From: an uncultured Rhodopila sp. | Lineage (GTDB): Bacteria; Pseudomonadota; Alphaproteobacteria; Acetobacterales; Acetobacteraceae | Length of the DNA: 64,000 nucleotides | NCBI RefSeq assembly: GCF_903915725.1 | Contig: NZ_CAIWTY010000097.1 | Coordinates: forward strand, 1-64,000 | Reading direction: 5' to 3' | Part shown: positions 19,301-27,868 of the stretch, piece after piece | Numbering within the stretch: position 1 is the first letter of the stretch | Layout: each line of letters begins with the position of its first letter | Notes under the pieces: model-generated | What the model was told of the DNA's origin: nothing | Database searches by the model: none | Seen by the model: only the letters and a program-made list of their open reading frames with translations | Position numbers and translations under genes: made by a program

Positions 19301-19850
19301 GATGGCGTGATGCGCTGGCCGTCCTGCGATGCACGGTGGCCGGCAGGATCAGGGTAAACAGCGCCGCGGCCAGCATGACCGAGGCGACCGGAACGTCCCA
19401 CCAGGCGATGAAGGCGAAAATCGCGAAGGGCGCGCAGACGGCGATCGTCACCTGCGGCAGGTACTGGCCGAAGAAGGACTGAAGCTGCTCCACGCCGTCG
19501 ACCATCGACAGCATGACGCCGCCGGTGCGCTCCGCGCCGAACCAGGCGGGGCCGAGGGCGATGATCTTGTCGAACAGCCTGGCCCGCAGGTTTTCCTGCA
19601 CCAGCGCGGCGGTGCGATGGGCGATCATCGTGCGGCGGTGATCGAGCCAGGCGCGCAACAGGATCGCGACGGCGGCAGCCAGCAGCGGCAGAATCAGGGT
19701 TTCGCCGCGAAACACCCCCGCCAGGAATGCACCAAGAAACGCAAACCGCGCGATCCCGACCGCCAGCGCGAGCAGTCCCAGCGCGGCGGACAAAGCGATG
19801 CGGCCCCGCAGGCCGGAGGTCATGCGCCACAGCTTCAGATCGAAATGCAT
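16311..19850 (-). CDS. Double (fused) ABC exporter, CydDC-like
   Basis: A 1179-residue protein equal to two half-exporters in one chain. TMD1 spans about 15-310. NBD1 has Walker A GPSGSGKST (363-371), signature LSGGQRQR (467-474) and Walker B ILILDEA (487-493). TMD2 spans about 630-900. NBD2 has Walker A GPSGAGKTT, LSGGQRQR and MLILDEATSHLD. Both ATP sites look competent. CydD and CydC are normally separate thiol exporters; here the halves are joined by an Ala/Pro-rich linker (about 585-610). The substrate could be a thiol, lipid or drug. No cydAB is adjacent. It appears monocistronic, about 107 bases after the next operon's last gene. Confidence 0.85.
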   Translation of the reverse strand: MHFDLKLWRMTSGLRGRIALSAALGLLALAVGIARFAFLGAFLAGVFRGETLILPLLAAAVAILLRAWLDHRRTMIAHRTAALVQENLRARLFDKIIALGPAWFGAERTGGVMLSMVDGVEQLQSFFGQYLPQVTIAVCAPFAIFAFIAWWDVPVASVMLAAALFTLILPATVHRRTASASRHRHAAFKSFGEEFLDAVQGLPTLKAFGQSAAYGRMLADKARALSDSTFWALSLNVLTRAFTDLGTALGSAAALALGAYRVRHGEMSVEALLIVLMAGTEIFRPLRDLRAVLHQGLNGQAAANGINALLDAEAPHPDGTRGEALIPEIVFDTVAFAYPGGRRPAYSGLSFRVAAGERVGIVGPSGSGKSTIVRLLSRLYEPQGGSIRIGGRDLAGLDPAQLRDMIAVVSQDTYLFHGTVEDNLRLGRPDASQADLIAAATAANAHGFIAALPQGYQTVIGERGTQLSGGQRQRLAIARAVLRDSPILILDEALSSVDTENEAVIRQALDRLTIGRTTLILAHRLSSVIGADRILVLGSGGVVQSGTHRELIGVPGPYRDLMGPQLAGSDTVFAPAAAAEAPGADAPAKGPVAGSLSEDAAHVGWPQTIRTLLHVVRPYRAQLAITVLTGIGRVAAFIGVSVLGALVLGAVRNGTPTGVLVAALLITAPLAGLLHWLESWIAHAMAYALLADMRIDLFRKLDALAPAYLLRRRSGDLVALATQDVETVEYFFAHTIAPAIVAVLVPIGVIATLAWFAWPLALVLAPFLLYAGASPVLGRQRIDRLGSAAREALGLIGAYATETIQGLAELVMFGATGRRRDGFMAAVRAYQTLRLSLLDDLSRQAAMLDAATGLGGLAVAALGAVLVGQGAIAPALLPLLVLISVAAFLPVSEIAQVGRQLADTIASTRRLHVVHAEPVPITDGPTEPASPRGGSGVRFEDVGFSYPGRTLPAVSHMTFDVRPGSTVALVGPSGAGKTTVANLLLRFWDPQAGTIRLDGVDLRDLTLDGLRGRIALVAQDTYLFNDTLEANVRLARPDATEQEVARALSRAALADFVAELPEGLATRVGERGVQLSGGQRQRIAIARAFLKDAPMLILDEATSHLDTLSEQAVRKALDALMADRTTIVVAHRLSTIRAADVILVLRDGRVIESGSHDTLIARGGFYARLVEHQMAGVTD

Positions 19851-19957
19851 GGCGCGATGCTGCCGCAGCGGACGCTGCGCGTCGATATCTCAACGCCTGT
19901 TGGACTGGAACTCGAATGGCTGGTTCTGCCGGTGGCACGCCGCTTGCCCGATCAGTG

Positions 19958-21088
19958 TCATGCTGAGAACTCGATCACCTGCCTGACCGCCTTGCCTTCA
20001 TGCAGCCGGTCGAAGCCTTCGTTGATCTGGTCCAGCGTCAGCTTGCCGCTCATGAGCCGATCGACCGGGAGGCGCCCCGCGCGATACAAGGCGACGTAGC
20101 GGGGGATATCGCGCGCCGGCACGCAGGTCCCGATATAGCTGCCCTTCAACGTCCGTTCCTCCGCCACGAGCTGCACCAGCGGCACCGGCAACGCAGCGCT
20201 GGGCGGCGGCAGGCCGGCGGTGACCGTGGTGCCGCCGCGGCGGGTGATCTTGAAGGCCAGCTCCATCGCGCGGACGGCGCCGGCCATCTCGAACGCGAAG
20301 TCCACGCCGCCGCCGGTCAGAGCCCGCACCTGCTCCGCCGCATCCGTGTCGCGCGCATTGACCGTGTGGCTGGCGCCGAGTTGCCGGGCCAGCCCCAGTT
20401 TGTCGTCGGACAGATCGATCGCCACGACCTGCCGGGCGCCGGACGCAACGGCACCCAGGACAGACGACAGGCCGACGCCGCCGAGGCCGATGACGGCCGC
20501 CGACTGGCCGGCCTGCAGCCGCGCCGTATTGACGACGGCGCCGACCCCGGTGAGGACGGCGCAGCCGAACAGGGCCGCCTCGTCGAGCGGCAGATCCTTG
20601 TCGATCTTAACCACCGAGCGACGCGATACGACGGCGTACTCGGCGAAGCCGGACACGCCCAGATGGTGGTTAATCTCGGCTCCGTCGCAATGCAGACGGC
20701 GCTTGCCCGACAGCAGGGTGCCGGCGCCGTTCGCCACGGCACCCGGCTCGCACAGGGCCGGGCGGCCTTCCGCACACGACAGGCAGTGCCCGCAGCTTGG
20801 CATGAACACCATCACGACGTGGTCGCCGACAGCAAGGTCGGTGACATCCTCACCCAGTGCCGCGACGACACCGGCGGATTCATGCCCCAACGCCATCGGC
20901 ATGGGTCGAGGCCGATCGCCGTTGATCACCGACAGATCGGAGTGGCACAGCCCGGCGGCGGCGATCTTGACCAGCAGTTCGCCCCGGCCGGGTTCGTCCA
21001 GCTCCAGCGTCTCGATGCGCAGCGGCTGGCTGACGGCATAGGGCGGTTCGGCGCCCGGGCGATTGAGGACGGCGGCTCGGATTTTCAT
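19958..21088 (-). CDS. Zinc-dependent alcohol dehydrogenase (MDR)
   Basis: A 376-residue medium-chain dehydrogenase. Catalytic zinc ligands are visible as C48 (GLCHSD) and H69-E70 (GHESAG). The structural zinc cluster is C99-x2-C102-x2-C105-x7-C113. The FGCAVLTGVGAV segment and the NAD-binding GLGGVG are of the class I/III ADH type. It oxidises an alcohol or hydroxy group with NAD+. It is the last gene of the 14-gene GntR-linked run, 14 bases after the ThDP enzyme, so its substrate is probably a pathway intermediate. AGGACC precedes the ATG. Confidence 0.85.
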   Translation of the reverse strand: MKIRAAVLNRPGAEPPYAVSQPLRIETLELDEPGRGELLVKIAAAGLCHSDLSVINGDRPRPMPMALGHESAGVVAALGEDVTDLAVGDHVVMVFMPSCGHCLSCAEGRPALCEPGAVANGAGTLLSGKRRLHCDGAEINHHLGVSGFAEYAVVSRRSVVKIDKDLPLDEAALFGCAVLTGVGAVVNTARLQAGQSAAVIGLGGVGLSSVLGAVASGARQVVAIDLSDDKLGLARQLGASHTVNARDTDAAEQVRALTGGGVDFAFEMAGAVRAMELAFKITRRGGTTVTAGLPPPSAALPVPLVQLVAEERTLKGSYIGTCVPARDIPRYVALYRAGRLPVDRLMSGKLTLDQINEGFDRLHEGKAVRQVIEFSA

Positions 21089-21102
21089 TGCTGAGGTCCT
21101 TT

Positions 21103-22743
21103 CTATGCCGCCACGCGCGCCCGAAGTTCATCGACCAGCACCCGGGTGTTTTCGCTGTAGTCGATGGGCACCGCGACCAGATGCACGCCGCCGCCGGCGA
21201 ACGCGGCTTCGAGGACCGGAATCAAATCCCCGGTCGCGGTCACGCGGGTGCCCTTCGCGCCATAGCTCTCGGCGTATTTTACGAAGTCGGGGTTGCCGAA
21301 GGTCAGGCCGAAATCGGGGAAATTATCTACCGCCTGCTTCCAGCGGATCATGCCATAGGCGCCGTCGTCCAGGATCAGAACAACCAGATTGAGTCCCAGG
21401 CGGACCGCGGTTTCGAGTTCCTGGCTGTTCATCATGAAACCGCCATCGCCGCAGACCGCCATCACGCGCCGTTCGGGGTACATCAGCGATGCCATCATCG
21501 CCGACGGCAGCCCGGCACCCATCGTCGCCAGCGCATTGTCGAGCAGCAGCGTGTTGGCGACGTAAGTGCGATAGTTGCGTGCGAACCAGATCTTGTACAT
21601 GCCATTGTCGAGCGCAACGATCCCGTCGGACGGAATCACCTGGCGTACGTCGTGGACAACGCGCTGCGGTGTCGGCGGCCAGCGGTCCTCGGTGTTGCGA
21701 GCGGTGATGCGGCTCAGGATTCCCTCTCGCAGAGTGAGCAACGCACCGGCGTTGTGCAGCTTCCCTTCCAGCCGATCGGCCAGCAGTTCGAGGCTGGGGC
21801 CGACATCGCCGACGACTTCGGCATGCGGGAAATAGACCTGGTCGACGTTGGCGGGCGTGTAGCTGATATGGATCACCTGCGGACCGTTCGGACCCATGAT
21901 GAACGGCGGTTTCTCGATCGTGTCGTGGCCGATGGCGATAATCAAATCGGCCTTGTCCACCGCCTCGTGCACGTAGTCGCGCTCGGACAGCGCCGCGGTG
22001 CCCATGTATAGGTTGGCGCCGCTGGGTACTGTGCCTTTTCCCATCTGGGTGGTGAAGAACGGGATCTGCATGCGCCGCACGAAGCCCGCGAGGCCGGAGG
22101 TCGAACGTGGCCGCGACGCGGTGGCGCCCAGCATGATCAGCGGACGCTTGGCGCGCAGGATCATCTCCGCGGCGCGATCCAGCGCCACGCGATGCGCCAC
22201 GGGCGTTTCGATCGGGTGCACCGGTATCGGCTGCAGATCAGGACCCTCCTCGCCGGCCACATCTTCCGGCAGTTCCAGCAGCACAGGACCGGGGCGTTCT
22301 TCCATGGCGATGCGGAAGGCATCGCGCACCACGCTGGGAATGCTGGCGGCGCTGGCGATCTGGCGCGAGAGTTTTGTCAACGGTTTGAAAGCGCTGACCA
22401 CATCGACGATCTGGAAGCGCGCCTGGCGGCTGGTGTGGATCGCCTTCTGGCCGGTGATCATCACCATCGGCATCGCACCCAGCAGGGCGTAGGCGGCGCC
22501 CGTGGTCAGGTTCAGCGCGCCCGGACCCAGCGTGGTGATGCAGACGCCGGGCTTGCCGGTCAGCCGCCCGTACGTCGCGGCCATGAAGGCTGCGGCTTGC
22601 TCATGCCGCGTCAGGATCAGCTTGATGGACGAGTCGCGCAGGCTTTCGACGACGTCGAGGTTTTCCTCACCGGGGACGCCGAAGATGCGCTCCACGCCTT
22701 CGTTCTCCAGCGCGGCGACAAGCAGATCCGATCCTTTGGTCAT
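21103..22743 (-). CDS. Acetolactate-synthase-like ThDP enzyme
   Basis: A 546-residue thiamine-diphosphate enzyme of the AHAS/AlsS group. The ylide-activating Glu48 is in TRHEQAAAFMA. The N-domain motif GPGALNLTTGAAYA and the ThDP/Mg motif CGDGGFMMNSQELETA are intact. Presence of Glu48 argues against glyoxylate carboligase, which lacks it. No small regulatory subunit (ilvH) is present, as for catabolic AlsS. Within this operon it may cleave or ligate a 2-keto acid derived from the sugar-acid route. It lies 12 bases after the isocitrate-dehydrogenase-like gene. Exact reaction uncertain. Confidence 0.8.
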   Translation of the reverse strand: MTKGSDLLVAALENEGVERIFGVPGEENLDVVESLRDSSIKLILTRHEQAAAFMAATYGRLTGKPGVCITTLGPGALNLTTGAAYALLGAMPMVMITGQKAIHTSRQARFQIVDVVSAFKPLTKLSRQIASAASIPSVVRDAFRIAMEERPGPVLLELPEDVAGEEGPDLQPIPVHPIETPVAHRVALDRAAEMILRAKRPLIMLGATASRPRSTSGLAGFVRRMQIPFFTTQMGKGTVPSGANLYMGTAALSERDYVHEAVDKADLIIAIGHDTIEKPPFIMGPNGPQVIHISYTPANVDQVYFPHAEVVGDVGPSLELLADRLEGKLHNAGALLTLREGILSRITARNTEDRWPPTPQRVVHDVRQVIPSDGIVALDNGMYKIWFARNYRTYVANTLLLDNALATMGAGLPSAMMASLMYPERRVMAVCGDGGFMMNSQELETAVRLGLNLVVLILDDGAYGMIRWKQAVDNFPDFGLTFGNPDFVKYAESYGAKGTRVTATGDLIPVLEAAFAGGGVHLVAVPIDYSENTRVLVDELRARVAA

Positions 22744-22755
22744 GTTTCTTCCTCC

Positions 22756-23814
22756 CTAAACACGTCCCGAGATGCGGCCGACGATCGCGCTCGTAAAATC
22801 CCGGGTGGACGCGGTCCCGCCGAGGTCGCCGGTGCGGATCTTGTCCTGGTTGAGCACCGCGTCGATCGCGCCGCGCAGACGTCCCGCCGCTTCCGTGCGG
22901 CCCACGTGATCCAGCATCAACCCCGCGGCGAGCAACAGCGCAGTCGGGTTCGCCAGGCCCTTGCCGGCAATATCCGGCGCCGAGCCGTGCACTGCCTCGA
23001 AGATGGCCGCCGCCGCGCCGATATTGGCGCCCGGCGCAGCACCCAGCCCACCCACCAGACCGGCGATCAGGTCTGATAGAATGTCGCCGAACAGGTTCGT
23101 CGTTACGATGACGTCGAACTGCCAGGGATTGAGCACAAGCTGCATGGCGCAGGCATCGACGATGCGGTCATCGAACGCGATCCGGCCCTCATACTCCTGC
23201 GCCACCTCACGCGCGGCCTGAAGGAATACCCCGGTCAAGGCCTTCAGCACGTTTGCCTTATGAACGATGGTCACCTTCTTGCGACCGAGTTTGACCGCGT
23301 GCTCGAACGCGAAACGAGCGATCCGCCGTGATCCCTCCCGCGTGTTGACGCCGGAGGAAATGGCTACGGCCTGCGGGTCGTCTCCGATCGGAATATAGTG
23401 CTCGAAGGCGACATAGAGTCCCTCGAGATTCTCCCGCACCAGGATGAGGTCGATATTCTCGAAACGTCCGCCGGGGACCAGCGTGTGAGCCGGGCGGAGG
23501 TTGGCGTAAAGCTGGAATTCCTCACGCAGCCTGACGTTGATGGAGCGAAAGCCACCGCCAACCGGGGTGGTCAGCGGTCCTTTCAGCGCCAGTTTCGTTC
23601 GGTGAATGCTATCGAGCGTGGCTTTGGGCAGCGGATCGCCCCCGGCGGCAACGCCGGCGAGGCCGCCTTGCTGGACATCCCAGGCAAACGGGCTGCCAAG
23701 CGCGTCCAGAACCTTAACAGCGGCATCCACGATTTCGGGGCCGATACCGTCGCCGGGGATCAACGTGGCGGGAATGGTCCCGGCATCCCCTCTTCCTGCA
23801 TTGTATTCATTCAT
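22756..23814 (-). CDS. Isocitrate/isopropylmalate-family dehydrogenase (NAD-IDH-like)
   Basis: A 352-residue beta-decarboxylating dehydrogenase. Signatures are [12 protein letters not shown] (18-29), the substrate loop [15 protein letters not shown] (87-100) with [14 protein letters not shown], and the metal-binding [11 protein letters not shown]. The SxNVxLR loop is typical of NAD-dependent isocitrate dehydrogenase and related homoisocitrate enzymes. Tartrate dehydrogenase (TtuC) has a different loop. A housekeeping role is unlikely inside a catabolic operon, so it may act on another beta-hydroxy acid. It is flanked by the ThDP enzyme and an MFS carrier. Confidence 0.82.
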   Translation of the reverse strand: MNEYNAGRGDAGTIPATLIPGDGIGPEIVDAAVKVLDALGSPFAWDVQQGGLAGVAAGGDPLPKATLDSIHRTKLALKGPLTTPVGGGFRSINVRLREEFQLYANLRPAHTLVPGGRFENIDLILVRENLEGLYVAFEHYIPIGDDPQAVAISSGVNTREGSRRIARFAFEHAVKLGRKKVTIVHKANVLKALTGVFLQAAREVAQEYEGRIAFDDRIVDACAMQLVLNPWQFDVIVTTNLFGDILSDLIAGLVGGLGAAPGANIGAAAAIFEAVHGSAPDIAGKGLANPTALLLAAGLMLDHVGRTEAAGRLRGAIDAVLNQDKIRTGDLGGTASTRDFTSAIVGRISGRV

Positions 23815-23836
23815 GGCCGCTTATCCTTATCGCGAG

Positions 23837-25156
23837 TCAGTGGAGGCTCGTTGCCGTGGCGTTCGTGCCGACCGGCTGCCCGCTGCCGAGCAGCAGCACG
23901 GCCACGCAGCCGACTACGGCGATCAACACCAAGGGCAGGAGCGCCAAGGCGTAGCTGCCTGTCGCCCCCTGAATGGAGCCGATCAGAAAGCTGTCCACGA
24001 AGCCAGCCAGGTTGCCCAGCGCGTTGATCTGGGCGATCCCCGCGGCAGCGGCGGTGCCGGCCAACCACTCGGACGCCAGCGCGAAGAATGGTCCCTTCAA
24101 GGCGTATGTGCCGACAAGGATCAGGCACAGGATGACGATGAACGGCGCCACCGTGGTCGCGAGGAGAGCACTGCCGAGTGCGACAGCCGAGAGCCCGAGC
24201 GGCAGCGCGGTGTGCCACACGCGCTCGCGAACCCGGTCCGAGCGCCGGCCCCACAAGACCATTGCCACGGAGGCGACCGCGAAGGGGATGCCGTTCAGCA
24301 CCCCGACCTCCATGTTGGTCAGGCCGAAGGATTTCAGCATCTGCGGCTGCCACAAAGACAGCGCCTGACTGACGCCGGAACTGCCCGCATAGACCAGCGC
24401 CAAGGTGAGCACATACTTGTTGGTCATGATCGCCAGGAGCGGCATGTGCGGCGCAGTCCGGGCCATGCCTTTCTCCCGCGCCAGCTTTTCCGTCAGCCAG
24501 GTGCGTTGGTCCGTGGTAAGCCAACGCGCCTGCGCCGGGCCGTTGGGCAGCACGAAAAGGCAGGCAATTCCCATTGCGACTGCAGGCACGGCCTCGAGAA
24601 TGAACATCCACTGCCACCCGCGCAGGCCCATCCAGCCGTCGGTTTGCAGCATCAGGGCTGAAATCGGGGATCCGATCAAGCTCGAGACCGGGATCGCGAC
24701 CATGAACATCGCCACGATCCGGCCGCGATACTCCGCTGGAAACCAATACGTCAGATAGAGGATCACGCCGGGGAAGAACCCGGCCTCGGCCGCGCCGAGC
24801 AGGAACCGCACGGCGTAGAAGGAATAGGGTCCGACCACGAGTGCCATCAGCATGGAGACCAGGCCCCAGGTCACCATGATGCGTGCGATCCAGAGCCGGG
24901 CCCCGACCTTTTCGAGGGCCAGGTTGCTTGGCACCTCGCAGAGCACATAGGAGATGTAGAAAATGCCGGCGCCGAGGCCGAACGCGGCCTGCGTCAGGCC
25001 GATATCGTGGTTCATCTGCAACGCGGCAAAGCCGGAATTGACCCGGTCCACAAACGCAATGAAGTAGGCCAGCATCAGGAAGGGCAAGAGCCGCCAGGTA
25101 GCCTTCCTGATGACCTCGATCTCCATGGCACTTTTGCCCGTCGTGCTGACTTCCAT
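23837..25156 (-). CDS. MFS transporter, ACS family (first of four)
   Basis: A 439-residue inner-membrane carrier with about 12 TM helices. Start at ATG 25156 behind AAGGCGG. ACS-family marks are FVDRVNSGFAALQM in helix 1-2, GAGIFYISYVLCEVPSNLAL, and FLLGAAEAGFFPGVILYLTY. ACS carriers take up organic anions (tartrate, phthalates, hexuronates, glucarate) with protons. It is cotranscribed with the IDH-like gene 22 bases downstream and is separated by 104 bases from the semialdehyde dehydrogenase upstream, the largest gap in the run. Confidence 0.87.
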   Translation of the reverse strand: MEVSTTGKSAMEIEVIRKATWRLLPFLMLAYFIAFVDRVNSGFAALQMNHDIGLTQAAFGLGAGIFYISYVLCEVPSNLALEKVGARLWIARIMVTWGLVSMLMALVVGPYSFYAVRFLLGAAEAGFFPGVILYLTYWFPAEYRGRIVAMFMVAIPVSSLIGSPISALMLQTDGWMGLRGWQWMFILEAVPAVAMGIACLFVLPNGPAQARWLTTDQRTWLTEKLAREKGMARTAPHMPLLAIMTNKYVLTLALVYAGSSGVSQALSLWQPQMLKSFGLTNMEVGVLNGIPFAVASVAMVLWGRRSDRVRERVWHTALPLGLSAVALGSALLATTVAPFIVILCLILVGTYALKGPFFALASEWLAGTAAAAGIAQINALGNLAGFVDSFLIGSIQGATGSYALALLPLVLIAVVGCVAVLLLGSGQPVGTNATATSLH

Positions 25157-25260
25157 CGTATCCGCCTTTTTTTTTGCATTACGGCGTTGCATCCGGCTCG
25201 GCCCGGGATCCAAACAGACGCGCAGGGGTTCGACCAGCATTGTGATCAATCAGGTCATGT

Positions 25261-26862
25261 TCAAACGCGCCGCGCCGGCGCCAGCATCAAAGTTCCGTCC
25301 AGCCGTAACGGGATGGCGTTCGGGTTACCGTCCTGAAGCGCCTTGGGCAACAAAAGCTGCGGGAAGTCCTGGTAGCAAACCGGGCGCAGGAACCGCCTGA
25401 TCGCCATGGTGCCGACCGACGTGCTCCTGCCGTCCGAGGTCGCGGGGAACGGGCCGCCGTGCACCATGGCATGGGTAACCTCCACGCCTGTGGGCCAGCC
25501 ATTTACCAGCAACCGGCCCGCCTTACCCTCCAATGTCGGCATCAGCATCCGAGCTGCATCCAGGTCAGCGTCTTCCATTTGCAGCGTGATCGTCAACTGC
25601 CCTTCCAAATGTTCCATAAGGTCGCGCATCGCGGTCAAATCCCGGCACCTGATCAGCAGCGCGGAGGCGCCGAAGATTTCCTCCTGCAGGCTTTCGTCGG
25701 ACAGGAAACGGTCTGCCGTGGTGGCGAACAGCGCCGGCCGTCCCCAATGTTCGCCCCTGCCCTCCTGTCCTTGCGCCAACATCGAGACGTTGTCGTTACG
25801 AGTCAGCCGTTCCACGCCGGCGCGGTACGCCTCGGCTATTCCCGGGGTCAACATAGGCGCGGCGGGGGCTGCCCGGATCGCATGCTCCGCCGCGGCGGTA
25901 AACTGATCCATGCCTGCACCGTCTAAGGCAAGCACAAGCCCGGGATTCGTGCAGAATTGGCCTGCACCCATTGTGAGGGAGGCGACGAACCCGGAGCCGA
26001 TGTCCGCGGCCCGTGCCGCCAGCGCCGCGGGCAACAGGATGACGGGATTTATGCTGCTCATTTCGGCATAGACCGGAATCGGTTCCGGTCGGTCCCGGGC
26101 GATGCGCATCAGGGCAAGCCCTCCCGCACGGGAACCGGTAAAGCCGACGGCCTTGATCCGCCGATCGGCTACCAGGCCGGCGCCAACGATGGCACCGGGC
26201 CCGAAAAGTAGTGAGAACACCCCCTCCGGCAAACCGCACTCCGCGACCGCCGCCTGGACGGCGCGGCCGACGAGTTCGGCCGTTCCGGGGTGGGCGAGAT
26301 GCGCCTTCACCACCACGGGGCATCCAGCGGCAAACGCGGATGCCGTGTCGCCGCCCGCGACGGAGAACGCCAGGGGGAAATTGCTGGCCCCGAACACAGC
26401 TACCGGGCCGAGCGGAACCAGGCGCAGCCGCAGGTCGGATCGCGGCAACGGCTTGCGATCGGGCATGGCGGGATCGATACGCGCGTCGAGCCAACCGCCT
26501 TCACGCACCACGTTGGCGAACAGGCGAAGCTGGCCGACGGTGCGGGCACGTTCGCCCTCGATGCGTCCCCGCGGCAGGCCTGTTTCGGCCACTGCCCGTT
26601 CGACCAGTTCTTCACCGATATCAAGAATTCGGCTCGCCACTGTTTCCAGGAAACGGGCACGCATTTCCGGGTCCGTATCGCGGAATGTATCGAACGCCGC
26701 CCGGGCAAGCGCGCAGGCTCGCTCGACCTCGGGCTCGCCGACCCCGCCGAACGGGGGATCGAGGCGGTTCCCGCTAGCCGGATTGATAGCCCACGCGGGT
26801 GTTTGACGGCCTGCTACAGCGGCTGCACCAATAAGCGAATTGCCTGAAATGGTCATGGTCAA
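25261..26862 (-). CDS. Alpha-ketoglutaric semialdehyde dehydrogenase (2,5-dioxovalerate dehydrogenase)
   Basis: A 533-residue NAD(P)-dependent aldehyde dehydrogenase of the long type III KGSADH group. Visible residues are [10 protein letters not shown] (oxyanion Asn161), Lys186 in VVVKAH, the general base Glu267 in [10 protein letters not shown], and the nucleophile Cys304 in [11 protein letters not shown]. The family oxidises 2,5-dioxopentanoate to alpha-ketoglutarate at the end of Weimberg-type sugar and sugar-acid pathways. This fits the 2-keto-3-deoxy-acid dehydratase and IlvD-type dehydratase in the same run. CGGAAC precedes the ATG; the internal ATG two codons later is equally possible. 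Confidence 0.9.
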   Translation of the reverse strand: MTMTISGNSLIGAAAVAGRQTPAWAINPASGNRLDPPFGGVGEPEVERACALARAAFDTFRDTDPEMRARFLETVASRILDIGEELVERAVAETGLPRGRIEGERARTVGQLRLFANVVREGGWLDARIDPAMPDRKPLPRSDLRLRLVPLGPVAVFGASNFPLAFSVAGGDTASAFAAGCPVVVKAHLAHPGTAELVGRAVQAAVAECGLPEGVFSLLFGPGAIVGAGLVADRRIKAVGFTGSRAGGLALMRIARDRPEPIPVYAEMSSINPVILLPAALAARAADIGSGFVASLTMGAGQFCTNPGLVLALDGAGMDQFTAAAEHAIRAAPAAPMLTPGIAEAYRAGVERLTRNDNVSMLAQGQEGRGEHWGRPALFATTADRFLSDESLQEEIFGASALLIRCRDLTAMRDLMEHLEGQLTITLQMEDADLDAARMLMPTLEGKAGRLLVNGWPTGVEVTHAMVHGGPFPATSDGRSTSVGTMAIRRFLRPVCYQDFPQLLLPKALQDGNPNAIPLRLDGTLMLAPARRV

Positions 26863-26928
26863 TGTTCCGATCGGTTAGATTCTTGTTCAGACGGAGCTTC
26901 CGGCCGCGGAGATTGCCGAGCGTGTTGA

Positions 26929-27867
26929 TCACGCCGCCGGGGCAGCGTTCTCCTTGATGCGGTAGACACGCCGGGCGTTGCCAGCGAACACAGCCGCCCG
27001 GTCATCAGGCGAATGGCCCTGAAGCGCGGTGTTCACCGCATCGACCCAGCGGTCGTAACCGACACGCATACCGGCAACCGGGAAGTTGCTGGCGAACAGG
27101 CAGCGTTGTGGACCAAACGTCTCGAGCGTCTCCTGCAATATCGGCACGTTATCGGCCTCCGACCAGACGCGCTCGGCAAGACCGAGTTCCGACAGCTTGA
27201 CGTTGACGTTCGGGCACGCAGCGAGGGCTCGCATTCCGGCCCGCCAGACGCCGATCCCCTCCGCATCGCGCTGCCAGGGAAGGCCGCAATGATTGAGAAT
27301 GATCGTGGTTTTTTGGTATCGTTCCGCCACATGCGCAGCCGCTGCAAGGGACCACCAGGGAACGCGCAGGTCCCATGACAGACCGTATTGATCAAGCAGC
27401 GACAGGCCCTTGAGCCAGTTCGGGTCGTCGAGGTCGCCGGTGTGCGGCATTGCCGGCAGGCGCGGCTTGCAGCGTACACCGCGCACGCGACTGGACACCG
27501 CGAGATGTGCCTCGAGTTGAGCCGCACAGGCCGGGCTGCCGAAATCCGCCCAGACAACCAGCGCATTCGGAAATCCGTAGCGCGCGTGCTGCCGCTCAAG
27601 CCAGCTTGTTTCCGCAACGGGATCGGAACGGTCGGCTTCCGCCTCACAATGAACGGTCGCGACAATACGGTGGCCGGCGCTGTCGTGGAGGTAATCGGGC
27701 GGGAGATAGTTCTGCCGCAGCGGCGTGTAATCGCCGAACATGAAATGCGGCTCGATGTCGGTGGTCAGCCACGGGTAGTGGACAGCCGAAAGATCCCACA
27801 GATGATGATGCGCATCCACGATCGGCAGCGCGCCCGGGTTCGCGGTCACAGCCTGCATCGCTTTCAT
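26929..27867 (-). CDS. COG3618 amidohydrolase, probable sugar lactonase (paralog 2)
   Basis: A 312-residue TIM-barrel metal hydrolase. The N-terminal metal site and family tag are VDAHHHLWDLSAVHYPWL. Later elements are TTIILNHCGLP and LFASNFPVAGMR. COG3618 proteins include L-fucono-, L-rhamnono- and galactarolactonases and 4-sulfomuconolactonase. In this operon, opening of a sugar lactone to its acid is the likely job. ATG 27867 follows the stop of the upstream paralog by one base, so translation is probably coupled; ATG 27858 also has an AGG upstream. Confidence 0.82.
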   Translation of the reverse strand: MKAMQAVTANPGALPIVDAHHHLWDLSAVHYPWLTTDIEPHFMFGDYTPLRQNYLPPDYLHDSAGHRIVATVHCEAEADRSDPVAETSWLERQHARYGFPNALVVWADFGSPACAAQLEAHLAVSSRVRGVRCKPRLPAMPHTGDLDDPNWLKGLSLLDQYGLSWDLRVPWWSLAAAAHVAERYQKTTIILNHCGLPWQRDAEGIGVWRAGMRALAACPNVNVKLSELGLAERVWSEADNVPILQETLETFGPQRCLFASNFPVAGMRVGYDRWVDAVNTALQGHSPDDRAAVFAGNARRVYRIKENAAPAA

Positions 27868-27868
27868 C

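Noticed and set aside
16983..19310. 775-codon plus-strand frame over the ABC exporter
   Set aside because: Antisense shadow of a protein with complete ABC motifs; low-complexity Arg/Gln/Gly translation, no ribosome site.
21103..22743. Glyoxylate carboligase (gcl), tempting next to a GarR-like reductase
   Set aside because: The catalytic Glu of AHAS-type enzymes is present (HEQAA), whereas Gcl lacks it.
22756..23814. Tartrate dehydrogenase TtuC
   Set aside because: The substrate loop [10 protein letters not shown] is that of NAD-isocitrate dehydrogenases, not the TtuC loop.
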